The notes under the pieces: generated by a model
Seen by the model: the letters and a program-made list of their open reading frames with translations, nothing else
Databases searched by the model: none
Told to the model about the DNA's origin: nothing
Shown here: positions 22,363-34,639 of the stretch, in pieces
Numbering within the stretch: the stretch's first letter is position 1
How the letters are laid out: each line of letters begins with the position of its first letter
Translations under genes and position numbers: made by a program
Assembly (NCBI GenBank): GCA_947311845.1
Contig: CAMZMU010000013.1
Span: 2,455,198 to 2,519,197, forward strand
Origin: Poa pratensis
Lineage: Eukaryota; Streptophyta; Magnoliopsida; Poales; Poaceae
DNA length: 64,000 bases
Direction: 5' to 3'

Positions 22363-25300
22363 TACTCGTCCTCGAGTAGGTAAACGATAAAAAAAATAAT
22401 TTCTGAGTGACATGCTACCAACATAATCTTGATCCAATAATAATGTAAGGCATGTGAGCTGAGATCAAATCATTCAAAGCAAATGTCTATAGTTGATATA
22501 AGAGATAATAAAGCAAGAGTCAAACAAGCTAAAAGTTTTCATGAACTATGCTTTAAAGACATGAAACCGTACAAGGTTCATTAAAGATGGTTTAAGTATC
22601 CAGCGTAGAGTTCTATCCTTCAATCCAAGCATCAAGCAAATTTTCATAACATAGAAGGATTCAGCCAAGTAAACATAAACATGAACGTCATGAATCAACT
22701 GTTTCGAAGTCTACTCAACCGGTGAGCGCAAGCATTTGGTATTGGCACCAGGATGTTATGGCAAAGAGAACATTAATGGGGGTTTGGAAGGCCAAGGAAG
22801 AAAGTCTCACAAAGCTATAAGTGATCATTAGACAAGAGGAAGTCTTATAATCGAAGCTATGTAAGGAGTAGTGATTGCCATGCAACGGATGCACATAGAG
22901 CTATATGTGTATGAAAGCTCTCCAATGGAACTAGTGGGGGTGCATCCAACTTGGTTGCTCATGAAGACCTAGAGCACTTTTGAGGAAGCTCATCATTGGA
23001 ATATACAACCCAAGTTCTATAGTGTAAATTCCCCACATAGTTATACAAGTAGAACATGAAAACTCTCTCACATGGAGTATAGGTGCTAAACATGAGCACA
23101 AATGATGACTATGAATACTGCAGGTGCTAAACATGAGCACAAGTGTGGATAAAGGATAGTAATGTTGCCCCCTTTTTCTTTATTTTTTTTTTTCTTTTTT
23201 TCTTTTTTCTATTTTTTTTCTTTTTCTGTTTCTCTTTTCGATGGCTCCATGGCTCTTTTCACTTCAGGGGCAACACTCTAATATGACAAACACTTTTTGG
23301 TACAAATAACTCATAATGAACAAAACATGATGTATAAAACTGTATGCCTCTGCCAGTGTAGCAGGATATGCAATGATCTAGCGTAACATGGGTAAACCAC
23401 ACATCAGCTGTATAGAATCATGCAAAGCAATAAATGATAAATGACAACAAGTCATGTAATGTAAGATGGAGTTGCATGGCAATATATCTCGGAACAGCTA
23501 TGGAAATGCTGTGGTAGGTAGGTATGGTGGCTGTTTTGAGGAAGATGTATGGGCTTATGTGTAGGAGAACAAGAGGAAGTCCTCCCACGGGGTTGGATGT
23601 ACTGGCGAAGTATGCACAACTCTCAATGTGAGCAGAAGGCAATGCACAGCACCGAAGAGGCTAGCAAATATGGATGGTGGAAGTGCCAAAAACCGTAGCT
23701 TAACATTAGTCAAAAAGAACTCACAAGTTTATTGCAAACAACTAGCAGGTTCAACATTAAGAGCATGATTAAAATTCACTCCAAGAAGGGCCGTTCACGG
23801 CGGTACAAGTACCCCGTTAGATCCCTCGACCTTCAGCACAACTTAGTTACTACATGAACTTTCAGACATGGAAAGCTATCAAGTCCAACTACACCTTCAA
23901 CAATTTTAGTATAGTTTGTAGTACGGTACAAGCTTAAAGACAACAATCCACTAATGATTTTAACTTAATTAACCAGCAAGCTTTACCATCTAAATATCTC
24001 AAAACATTTGCAAAGAATCAAGTTATCAAAGTTTCAATGATCTACAAGATTATGCAAGTTTTCATACCACTACCACATGCAGCATTTTCTTTCTTCCAAG
24101 CAAACACCAACAACTTACTTAAACATAAACTCTCCAAATGATAATATAATGCAGCAAGAGAGTATTTATAAACACGTGCTAACAGCTCAAAGAGATGCAT
24201 GAAAAACAGGAGCTAAAAGCACTGCAGTAGCTAGTTAAGAATACTCAACAAATATAAGTGAAGAACATGAGTATTCACATGAAAAAGCGGAGCGTGTCTC
24301 TCTCCCACACAAGGATTGCTAGGATCCGAATTTATTCAAACAAAACAAAAATAAAAGCACACAGACGCTCCAAGTAAAGCGCATAAGATGTGAAAGAATT
24401 AAAATATAGTTTCACTAGAGATGACCTGATAAGTTGTTGATGAAGAAGGGGATGCCTTGGGCATCCCCAAGCTTAGACGCTTGAGTCTCTCTGAATATGG
24501 TTGGGATGAACCACGGGGGCATCCCCAAGCTTAGCTTTTCACTCTTCTTGATCACATAATATCACCCTTCTCGCTTGATCCTTGAAAACTTCCTTCACAC
24601 CAAACTCAAGACAGTTCTCATTAGAGGGTTAGTGCATAATAAAAATTCTCATATTCTGTAATGAAACAATCATTCCCAAAGCTTCTGGACATTAGCTACA
24701 GCCACCAATGCTTTGTGGAGCAAAGAAATCCACACAAACATCGTAAAAGAGCGAATGCAAAACAAAAGGCAGAATCTGTCAAAAACAGAACAGTCTGTGA
24801 AGACGAATTTTTTCGAGGCACTTAAGTTGCTCAGATGGATCTGGCCAAATAATGAAAGTTGCGTACATATCTCAGGAAGATGCGTGATTTTTCAGAATTT
24901 TTCGAATTTTCTACAGGGAGAGCTCAAATTCGTGACAGCTAAAAATCTGTCTCTGCGCAGAAATCCAAATCTTGCATCAACTTTCAATATAGAACTTTAC
25001 TTGGCACAACAATGATAAAATAAAGATACAAAGGAGTTGCTACAGAAGTGACAAACTCCTTGACTCAAAGAAAATAAAAATAACAGCAAATAAAAACGAT
25101 GGGTTGTCTCCCATAAGCGCTTTTCTTTAAAGCCTTTTAGCTAGGCATAGTGATTTTTATGATGCCCACATAAAGATGAGAGTTGAAACATAAAAGAGAG
25201 CATCAAGAAGCATATATAAAACATGTTTAAATCTAACACTCTTTCTATGCATAGGAGTCTTGTAAGAAAAAAATCAAAAACAAAGTGACTAGCATAGAAA

Positions 25301-25673
25301 TGCAAAACAAGTGTAACTTCAAAAATTTCAACATAAAGAGAGAAGACTTAATATTATTGTGATATATGAAAATGTCTCCCTCTCTCATAAGGACCAGTAG
25401 GTCTTAAAGTACCCAGCAAATAAAAGCAAATCAAGAGAAAGCTCAAAACTTCATCATAAAGAGAGTTTAGTAACATGAAGATTTCTATAACCATACTTTC
25501 CTCTCTCAAAATAATTTTCAGCGGCATCATGAATAAACTCAACAATATAGCTATCACATAAAGCATTCTTATCATGATCCACATGCATAAAAGTATCATT
25601 ACTCTCCACATAAGCATGAACATTATCATTAGTAATAGTGAGAGTAAAAGTATCACATCCATCATTGCAATCA
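22363..25673 (-). other. Retrotransposon interior, non-coding
   Basis: No conserved frame is present. A nearly pure pyrimidine stretch (poly-T/C, plus strand) lies at 23167-23245. Copies of the PPT-like motif CATCCCCAAGCTTAG occur near 24462 and 24520. The segment 24660-24990 has a weak frame only. Confidence 0.6.
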
Positions 25674-26111
25674 TCATAAATGGAGGCATAGAATAATCAA
25701 ATGATTTTTATCCTCAATAGTAGATGGACTGAGAATATCATATTCATCATTGTAAACATCATATATAGGAGGCATATCATAATCAACATAAACTATATCC
25801 TCAATAGTAGGTGGACTGAAAATATCACAATGATTATAATCATCATATATTGGAGGCAAAGTATCATCAAAGCAAATTTCCTCCTTAAAGCTTGGGGGAC
25901 TAAAAATATCATATTCATCACAACTAGCTTCCCCAAGCTTAGACTTTTCCATAGCATTAGCAATAATGGTGTTCAAAGAATTTATAGTAATACCATTGCT
26001 ACCATCATGCAAACAAGCCTCCATAGGTTTTTTAATTTTCTCTTCAAAAGCATCATGTCCTAATTCAATATAAAGTTCATAAAGATCTCTAATTTTTTTG
26101 TTGTTTTCCAT
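25674..26111 (-). CDS. Short gag-like ORF with acidic repeats
   Basis: The 145-residue frame begins MENNKKIRDLYELYIELGHD and then has three similar acidic blocks: EYDIFSPPSFKEEICFDD, CDIFSPPTIEDIVYVDYD and EYDILSPSTIED. PPIYD separates them. No zinc knuckle or protease motif is seen. It stands where gag would start, about 150 bases after the primer site, so it may be what remains of gag and may help package the RNA with proteins from a related element. That role is inferred from position. The overlapping frame 25354-25689 is not conserved-looking. Confidence 0.5.
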   Translation of the reverse strand: MENNKKIRDLYELYIELGHDAFEEKIKKPMEACLHDGSNGITINSLNTIIANAMEKSKLGEASCDEYDIFSPPSFKEEICFDDTLPPIYDDYNHCDIFSPPTIEDIVYVDYDMPPIYDVYNDEYDILSPSTIEDKNHLIILCLHL

Positions 26112-26255
26112 TAAGCCTAACTAGTGAAAATAAAAACAAGAAACAAAAAGAATAATTGCAGAATCTAAAGGAAATAACTTCGAGCACTCACACACTAGCA
26201 ACAATACTAGAAAATAGCTTTGTAGCCAGAGGATGTGAATACCTTTTACCTTACC

Positions 26256-26273
26256 TCCCCGGCAACGGCGCCA
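26256..26273 (-). other. Primer binding site, tRNA-Asp type
   Basis: On the minus strand TGGCGCCGTTGCCGGGGA lies ten bases inside the 5' LTR. It is the usual primer site of Athila-like gypsy elements. Confidence 0.9.
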
Positions 26274-26283
26274 GAAAATAGCT

Positions 26284-27871
26284 TGATGTCTACGCACGCT
26301 TCTATTCTTGTAGACAGTGTTGGGCCTCCAAGAGCAGAGGTTTGTAGAACAGCAGCAAGTTTCCCTTAAGTGAATCACCCAAGGTTTATCGAACTCAGGG
26401 AGGTAGAGGTCAAAGATATCCCTCTCAAGCAACCCTGCAATTAAGATACAAGAAGTCTCTTGTGTCCCCAACACACCCAATACACTTGTCAGATGTATAG
26501 GTGCACTAGTTCGGCGAAGAGATAGTGAAATACAAGTGATATGGATGATTATAAGTAGTAACTGCAATCTGAAATAAAGATGGCAGCAAGCAAACATGTA
26601 GCAGAACTTGTTGTAAACGGTGTTTCAATGCTTAGAAACAAGGCCTAGGGATCATACTTTCACTAGTGGACACTCTCAACAATGATCTCATAACTGAATA
26701 AGTAAAAGCTACTCTTAAACACTCTCTTGTTGGATAACAAACACCATTCATTGTGTAGGGCTACAAAAGCACACCTCAAGCCGGAGTAAACAAGCGCCAC
26801 AACGTCATAAAGGAATCACACACGGTGCACACACTGTCACCTTTACACCGTGGAGAGTACCGGAGTTCATATTAAAGTAACCTATAGAGTGCATAATAGA
26901 TAAAGAGTAACATCTACATATTCAACTAGATTAGCACAACTGAACACAAGTAAATACTGCTCGGGATTATTCTCCTTCTTGATGAAGCAAGAGTACTATG
27001 CGTAGGGCTGCAAAAGCACACCTCAAAGTCTGAGTAAACAAACACCACAATTCCCAAGAATAAGCCATGATAAATGTCTAAATTATTCATAGAGTCACAC
27101 AAGTACCCACACTGTCACCTTGATACCGTGTTGTCACAATGACTCCAGAAACTAGACAAAATCACTTGAGTAGCATAAACATTATTAATGTATTCAGCGA
27201 TACTAGCAATACACATGATCACATAAAGATCACACCATGGGAGAGAGAGATGAACCACATAGCTACCGGTAGAGCCCTCAGCCTCGGGGAGAACTACTCC
27301 CTCCTCATCATGGGAGTCAGCAGCGGCGATGAAGATGGCGGTGGGTCGATGGAGATGACTCCGGGGGCAATTCCCCGTCCCGGCAGCGTGCCGGAACAGA
27401 GACTTCTGTCCCCCGAAACTTGTCGTCGATGGCGGCGGCGCTGCGGAACTCTTCTGGAAATATGACTTGGTTTTTAGGGTTTTCGCGTCTGAGGCAATAT
27501 ATAGGCGAAGGGGCGATGTCGGCGGAGGTCCTGGGCTCCCTCCTCACCTCCCGGCGCGCCTGTGGGCCCAGCCACGCGAGCAGGTGGTTTGGAGGCCGTG
27601 GGCCTCCCCTGGCTTGCCCTTCTGGCTCCGTGTGTCCCTCAAAAAAATAGGAGGTTTGGCTTTTGTTTCGTCGAATTCCGAGAATATTGCCCGAACAGCT
27701 TTTCTGGAACCAAAAACAGCAGAAAACAGGAACTGGCACTGTGGCATCTTGTTAATAGGTTAGTCCCAGAAAATGTATAATAATGATATATAATGCATAT
27801 AAAACATGTGACAATGATACATAAAACAAGCATGAAACATCAGAAATTATAGATACGTTGGAGACGTATCA
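26284..27871 (-). repeat. 5' LTR of the nested retrotransposon
   Basis: About 99 percent alike to the other LTR. Visible differences include single-base indels near 26492, 27240, 27343 and 27608 and two substitutions near 27643. Confidence 0.95.
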
Positions 27872-28429
27872 AATATCCATTGATCCAGATGGCCCAGGGG
27901 CACTGCCAGCCACAAACTCAAGAGTTCCAACTACTTGGTCTTCAGTGCGAGCGTGGGGAGGCGCATAAGAGGTTGTAGGTTGTTGAACGTCGAGGAGCAG
28001 CATGCTTGCAGGATAGAAACCACCATTCTGTGCAGCCACTTCATCGATTTTCTTTTGTAAATCTGCTACGCTTTTGAAGGGGGTAGTGCTGTTGACAGCT
28101 GAAGAATCGGCGATGGTTGTTGACGGTGTACCTCGTGCATTCACATCACTCGGAGCTGTCATGCCTGCTGGGGTTGCTTGAGCTCCTGGCACATTCACAT
28201 CATGAGCAATGGTGTCAGCTGTCTCCGATACACATGTGCGAACAGCATCCGATAAGATGGGCGCCGCAACACCAAGTGGACAAGTATTTGACCCAGCTTG
28301 AAAAGAGACATGTGGAATTGGGTCACTTGAAAGTGCACATCCTTCCCCCAACAGATGATCCGGCCAATACACTGGACACATGAGTTGTATCCACGTGAAC
28401 TGTAGAGCTGCGAGATGTAACACCCTGTT

Positions 28430-28865
28430 CAGGGTCCAATAATGGCGTGTCACACTCTACATTCGCAGTAGCAGAAACTACATTGGACGCTGGCGCACGA
28501 GACTTGATGGCGTTGTCAACCGGTAGACTTGCAAAAGAAGGAGCTGCAATGGTGGTAGTATCAGCAACTGAATGACCCCCAGCTAAGCTGCCAACTCCAA
28601 TATGAACTACTTCAACCACGTCTGGAACAGCGACACCCTGCTCAGTATCCAAGAATGGCGTGTCACTCTCGACATTCGCAGTAGTAGAATTTATGTTGGA
28701 CGCTGGCACAGCAGACTTGCTGACGGTATCCACCGGCATACTTGAACCCGGAGGAGCTGCAACAATGGGGTTAGCAGCAACTGAATGCGCCCCAGCTGGC
28801 CTGGCATCTCCAATATTGATTTCTGCAACCACGGCTGGATCAGTAACAGGTGAAGAAACACCCAC
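28430..28865 (-). repeat. Coding tandem repeat of ~190 bp in the protease linker
   Basis: The protein has two similar units of about 63 residues. One contains VPASNINSTTANVESDTP and TEQGV; the other contains APASNVVSATANVECDTP and PEQGV. Both keep the frame. This points to duplication in a disordered linker. Confidence 0.7.
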
Positions 28866-31800
28866 ATCAATACCAGGACTGGTCGCAGATCCTGCCGGTT
28901 TCTATTTGGCCAATAAGCGAGGTGATTACCTCGAAGATTCTACCATAGGTTTCAATGATTTCTTCCTGCATAAACAGAAACTAGTTACTGAAAGGAATGT
29001 GAAGAACTAAATGTCAAAGCGTACAAAACAACAAAAAAATGCAGGTTATTCACCACTAACGAAGTACAAATGTTATCACCACAACAAAACTAAAGTAATC
29101 AACCCTTGTGATCTAAAGTTATCTATATGCGAAATACCTATCTCAAGCATACAATATCTAAAGGTATAACGAAGAAGAAAGGTGACGATTATACCTCTTG
29201 TATATTGCAGTCACAACTTTGCTAGCATTATTGAGTTCTCTGACAACAGCTACAACAGGATTTGAAGAAGTGCTCACAACCCCCGCAGTACTCCAGCTGT
29301 AAAACGAGGAGAAGACCGTGTAGCATTAACAATAACTTTATTGACTTCCTGCCTGCGTAATAAAAAATAACAATCAGTCATCGAAATCGAAAAAAATAGA
29401 CAACAAGAAATATGAACAGAAGTAATCCATGAACATGACCTAAAAGTAAAACATGTTACAAAACATAAGATACAAAATGGATGTGATACATCAATGTGCA
29501 ATAGGACACATCCACATTATGACTAAAACAAAGTAGCAGACAAAACTAAAGTTATCTATAATACACAGCTAAATTTATCCACACAACATAACTAAAGTTG
29601 TCATCCTTCATAACTAAAAATAATAATACACCTCCATAATGCAGACCAACACTAGAGAAAATGAGTAACAGAAAAAGGTGATAACTGAACCTCTTAGGTG
29701 TCATCTTCTTTGGAGCAGGAAAATCAGTCCGCTTGTCGGAGGTTAAAGGAACCTGAACGTCAATTTGTGCATAAAGGTTAATTCCTTCCTTAAGCAGCTC
29801 AGAAACAACCAGCCCTTTAATAGAATTATGTACCTGCCCAGCAGATCGCAATCTCCTCTTAATGACCGGTTGAAGTCCTTCCTCATGGCTGCTGACCTCA
29901 TGAGCATGTGCACTAGCTTCTGGAATCGATGACTCTTCAGAAGCAACATTATCAGCAGGAGTAGAAAGGTTGTTGTCCAGATTTGCACTATGCGAAGGGG
30001 GAGCATTTGCATCAGCAGTCACAGGGCTATGTAGAGGCAAATCTTCACTATGCGAAGGGGGAGTTGGGTCGCCAAGTGGATGGTTCGGCTCAACAGTATC
30101 ATCTTCCTGAGAGTCCGTGATTTTTTCCCTAGCAGCAAGGACATAATCCCCATCAGGGCTGCTCTCTTCATCGCCTGGATCACTAGCAGAGCTGATATCA
30201 ACATCACCTAAACCGCCATCAGAACTGGTATCGTCCATCTCCACGTCATCTGCGGAAAAAGTGGGGTCACTCTCATCTAAACCACCAGAGCAAACACACT
30301 TGCTTGAACCTGCAACAGCTGCTGAACGCAGTATCCTACGAGGGAAAGAACTGCTATCATCCCTACCCAAGTCATCCGCGCCACGAGAGTGTTCATCTGT
30401 AGGCTGACTGCCTTCTGAATCAGCCGACGTCGGGATCTTTGTTGAAGCTGTAGCTGCAGATGATCGTGCTCGACTACCAAGTGGTTGAGTTGAGGTCATC
30501 TTCGAGCCAACGAATCTGTCTGTCAAATTACCAAACTGATGGGCCATTTCAGCTGAAGAAGGTGGTAGCATTTGTGTCCAAGTTCCAACAAGAGTGCTCA
30601 TTATCCAAACTAGACCGGACACAAAGGTGCCCATCGCATTAGCAACTTCCTTTTTTTGCTGAAAGTATTAAACAAAAAACATTAGCCAAAGAAAACAGAG
30701 AATTATAACAAGTGTTGTTCATAATAAAAATCAAATTAAGCACAACTATTTATGTACCTCATTTGGGCAGCTTGGATAAGAGCAAGTGTCAATCCACCTA
30801 TCGAAACCACTAAATCCACCAAAAAGCGAGTAATTGAAATCAAAATCAGGTTTAAGCTGTGTGATCAACAAAAACAACAAGATCTTAAGTTATCCAGCAA
30901 AGAGCATACAACTTATCAAAGCAAAAAAACACAAGTTATCAGTGATAATAGTACAAGTTATCCAGCAAGAAGCATACAAGTTATACATCACTAAAAAAAA
31001 CTTAAGTTACACGTGCCTGCCACCATTAGTTACCAGGGGAAAAATTCTAAACTTACACACACTTTTTGTTAGCAATATGTCCATCTCTAAAAAAGTACAG
31101 AAGTTACACATGCATGCCACAATTAGTTATCATGGGCGAAAAGGTAAAGTTACCATGATTTTTTGTTAGCAAAGTTGTCCATCATTAAAAATACTTAAGT
31201 TACACATGCATGAAACCATTAATTACCAGGGACAAAAAGCTAAAGTTACACATGTTGTCTGTTAGCAAAATGTCCATCACTAAAAAGGTTACAGAAAAAA
31301 TATCTGCCACCGTTAGTTGACAGGGGCAAATAGCTAAAGTTAACCATCATGTAGTCAGCATACAACAAAAAAGCACACAAAGCTATCAAAACGCACAAGT
31401 ACCTGAAGTTTGCCATATGATTTTCTATCAGGTTGCAAATCAGCTTCCAAGACGACATCAATGACTTCTTTCGACCATATGTTAATAGCAAAACGCCCCA
31501 CAGGAAGAACGAGGTTCATACCATTTAAATCAATCGAGTCCACATACAAGAGTTACAAAAAATTGTAAGAAAATGAGGCCATGTATACATGAACAGTAAA
31601 CCATAAAACAACTTGCAGTTCACAGACTATAAAAAATGTGCCGGCATCATGAATAAGCACGCTGTATTGAACTTTCCACTAGACAGCTCATCATGAAGTT
31701 AATCGGCCACAAACTTAGACCAATTCATATTGTGCACGTTTTTTTATGTTGGCCTGTGAAAAAGACAGATCTACTATCAAAACATATAATTTACCAGGAT

Positions 31801-32369
31801 ATAACATATAAAGTTAACCCCCCCCCCCCCCCCAATGAAAAAAGATGTGATGCTGACATTATTACAAAGCAAACTCACCATGGCAGGATAACACTTGCTG
31901 CTGACTTTATTACACGTGGTAGGGCGCAAGACAGTGCACATGGTGTACATCAAAAAGATCTGCTTAAAGTCCTCATCATCCTCTTTCATATCCTTCAAGA
32001 TCTTCCACACCCGAGTTGCTTTAGGCGTATTATCATCATCAGGAAAAAGCTTAGGACCTAGCACTGCCTCAATCTCCCTGTCAATAGCATACACAACTGG
32101 AATATCTCCAATAGGCAGTCCAAGTGTGCGGTAAATAGTACGATCATTCAGCGGGATCCTTCCCCGGCCCGGTATGACAAATTCACGACTGGTCTTGTCG
32201 TATGTCCGAGCAAGCCAGTTGATAAGTCCGTTATGCAGAACAGGACACTTGATATCAAGCATGCTGTCCAACTCCATAGTAACAACAACAGCTTTCTGAC
32301 CATCAGATAAGAAGTCATACAACTTGCAAATCCCACATGGCGATGCCCTGTTCCGATGCTGCCCTTTCT

Positions 32370-32606
32370 TATCACCATCTGCACCATGGTCTTCAGGGAC
32401 ATCAACAGTCTTCCGTTCCCGCTTCCCTTTCTTACCACCATCTGCACCATGGTCTTCAGGGACATCAACAGTCTTCCGTCCCCGCTTCCCTTTCTTACCA
32501 CCATCTGCACCATGGTCTTCAGGGACATCAACAGCCTTCCGTCCCCGCTTCCCTTTCTTACCACCATCTGCACCATGGTCTCCAGCGACATCATCAGCCT
32601 TCCGTT
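32370..32606 (-). repeat. Four 60-bp repeats encoding a basic NLS-like array
   Basis: Each 60-bp unit encodes a version of VPEDHGADGGKKGKRGRK. Four copies stand at the N-terminus of the protease protein. The KKGKRGRK cores look like nuclear localisation signals, which fits a protein that acts in the nucleus. Confidence 0.85.
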
Positions 32607-32616
32607 TCCTCCCCAT

Positions 32617-34614
32617 CTCAAGGACCTAAAACAAAAAAGAAAAAACAATAGTGAGAATGAAAGTTTGAACAAAAACAAGTATTGCAGACATATAAAAACG
32701 AACAGCTAGTTGGTAAGCACCATGCGCATGGAGCCGACACAGGTATACCTCAATATCAAACAAATTAGACGCGCAGGGTACAAATTTGCTTACTGACCCC
32801 AACTTAAACTTATCAAAAAGCAAAAAACAAACTAGAAAAAACTAACTAAAATTGAAACAAAAAAGTAGAACATCTAAACTTGTTACCCAAAAAGTTATCA
32901 ATGTATAAGCACTAAATTTATCAACGAATTGGCACTATACTTACCACCACCAGCACTAGTGTTCACTAAAATAAAAAGTTATCAATATGTAAGCACTAAA
33001 TTTATCAATGAATTGGCACTACACTTACCACACACAGCGCTATTGTTTACTAAAAATAAAAGGTTATCAATACGTAAGCACTAAATTTATCAATGAATTA
33101 GCAATATAGTTACCGCTCATATGAGCAATAGACTTTACCCCTGCCATGGAAAAAATTGCACATATGAGAGAGTGGGCTAGCACATACTCATGTATGCACA
33201 AGGTGAGTGCATAAACAAAACAACCAACAGATACCACATGCTCAGTGAAATGATGACACAATTGTGTAGAATTAGACACTTGATACCAAGCATGCTATCA
33301 ATTAATTTGCATTACACAACATGCTCAGTGAAAACAAACTAAGCATAACACGATCAAAACGAAAATGGACAATGTCAAAGCTAGCAACACAGATGCTAGT
33401 AGATAGATGCTCATGTCCGGCGCACAGGCTCACAGAGAAGAACACGGCACGGATCAGCAGGGGGACCACTATGCCAACGCACCGGCACAACATATACCTT
33501 CACTATCAAACCAGTTAGCCGCAAGGTGCAGAACTACTAACTAACCATACCGAAGGACAAAAAGCACGGAGATGGATCTTCAACACCGGCGCATGCACTG
33601 CCACTGAAGGAAACACAGCCCTAAAAATCCGCCGGAGCCGCATGCTCATCGCCAACACGATTTTGGGAAGAGGGGAATTACAGCTAGAAAACACATGTGC
33701 ATGTGATCCTTCTCTGTGGTCTCTATGCATGAGGCAAGAGGCGTGTAACACCCAGCTTAAACCCTGGATTAGGCTTAGCCTGCTATGGTTGTAGATGGGT
33801 TTTTGCTAGCTGGTCAATACATGGATCAGGAAAAAAAAAGGAAATGAGAGGCAGGGAAGAAGGCATCGAACAGAAACAGGGAATTGAACTGCTCTCTCTC
33901 CCGTCAGTCTTCTTCTTCCGCTGATTTCTTCAGGTCCGGTTGCTACCACAAGCACTTAGGGTTTGTTGCTACCACAAGCACATTGTATCCACTTCACGTC
34001 CCGGTGAGCGCCGGAGGCAACGGGGTCGTGAAAAGGCACAAGTAAGAGCGAGCGGCAAGCTACAGGTCCAGGCGCGAGGAAAACGTGGTGCGCGTGAAAG
34101 GACAACAGATCACGCGGCGCTCGGGATAGCGCTACCCATGGAGCGGGCGGAGGAGACACTGTCGCGACCGGATATACACGGCTCTACCTCGATCTCGAAC
34201 TCACACCCTCACTAGATATCTAACACGAGCTAGATGTGGAAATGGCGACTGCCCCGAGCAAATTAAGGAGAAAAAAAGGGCGGAGAAGGATCCTCACCTA
34301 CGGCGCACTGGCTGACGGCGAAGAAATGGGCCGATTCGGTGTAAAATCGACGGCGCACGGCGGAATTGCCGCGCCGGCAAACGGAGCAGAGGAGGAGAGG
34401 AGTTTGGGGACGATCCGCTTGGCCGCTTGGGCACAGTTTTCGAAATCAGACCGCTGTGTCCGGGATGGTTATCCCTTAGGTGGGACCCACCTGTCATTGG
34501 CTGAACGACGGAAGACGGGGCGAGCGGGACGTGCGCGACGGTAGCGGGCGTGCGAGATCGCCGTCCATCCGTGATCCAACGGCTCGCGCGCCTGCGTCGA
34601 GATATGCCCCGTGG
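32617..34614. other. MULE right non-coding region
   Basis: This is the upstream side of the protease gene and should hold its promoter. AT-rich to 33300 with repeated phrases such as AAGCACTAAATTTATCAA (three near-copies at 32920-33090). It becomes GC-rich from 33980 to the edge. No conserved frame was found. Confidence 0.5.
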
Positions 34615-34639
34615 CAGGCGCCTGCTGAATAGATAATCC

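Larger units (their letters stand above)
20756..27871 (-). mobile_element. Complete non-autonomous LTR retrotransposon, Asp-primer type, TSD AATAT
   Basis: Two direct LTRs of about 1.59 kb (20756-22341 and 26284-27871) bound a 3.9-kb interior. The 5-bp target duplication AATAT lies at 20751-20755 and 27872-27876. The primer site for tRNA-Asp is inside the right LTR, so the element runs on the minus strand. Only one short gag-like ORF is present; there is no protease, integrase or reverse transcriptase. Movement would need enzymes from a related gypsy element. The LTRs differ at roughly ten places, so the insertion is fairly recent. It lies in an exon of the MULE protease gene. Confidence 0.95.
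27872..32616 (-). pseudogene. Ulp1-type (C48) protease gene, 5' half
   Basis: The gene starts at 32616 with MGRKRKADDVAGDHGADGGK. Exon 1 (32616-31879, donor GTGAGT) holds a basic repeat and then the domain CGICKLYDFLSDGQKAVVV, followed by RTLGLPIGDIPVVYA, which typically precedes Ulp1 domains in transposon-borne ULP genes. A second block (about 31549-31405) encodes SIDLNGMNLVLPVGRFAIN; no clear acceptor is seen in front of it, which may be damage. A long acidic block (about 30655-29705) and a repeat-rich block (28980-27872) follow, both probably disordered. The last exon runs in frame across the retrotransposon into 20755-20665. The long linker is unlike compact yeast Ulp1. The joined gene would encode well over 1,000 residues. 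Confidence 0.75.
12908..34632. mobile_element. Large Mutator-like element carrying transposase and Ulp1-type protease
   Basis: The unit holds a FAR1-like MULE transposase on the plus strand and a Ulp1-type protease gene on the minus strand, facing each other. It is about 21.7 kb with a nested 7.1-kb retrotransposon and about 14.6 kb without it. Both edges carry CAGGCGCCTGCTGA in the same orientation (12908-12925 and 34615-34632, 17 of 18 bases alike). Reading inward from each edge, GGCGCCTGC is followed after exactly 15 bases by GACGCA. Long terminal inverted repeats are not visible, which fits the Kaonashi (KI) type of ULP-carrying MULE. A clean 9-bp target duplication was not found, so the boundaries are tentative. 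Confidence 0.6.

Noticed and set aside
31819..31834. Poly-C run as a special structure
   Set aside because: A simple homopolymer in an intron; nothing nearby suggests a quadruplex function beyond composition.
12910..34622. Long terminal inverted repeats for the MULE
   Set aside because: Only GGCGCCTGC and GACGCA match at equal spacing; the bases between do not, and no 9-bp duplication is seen. I kept the edges as tentative only.
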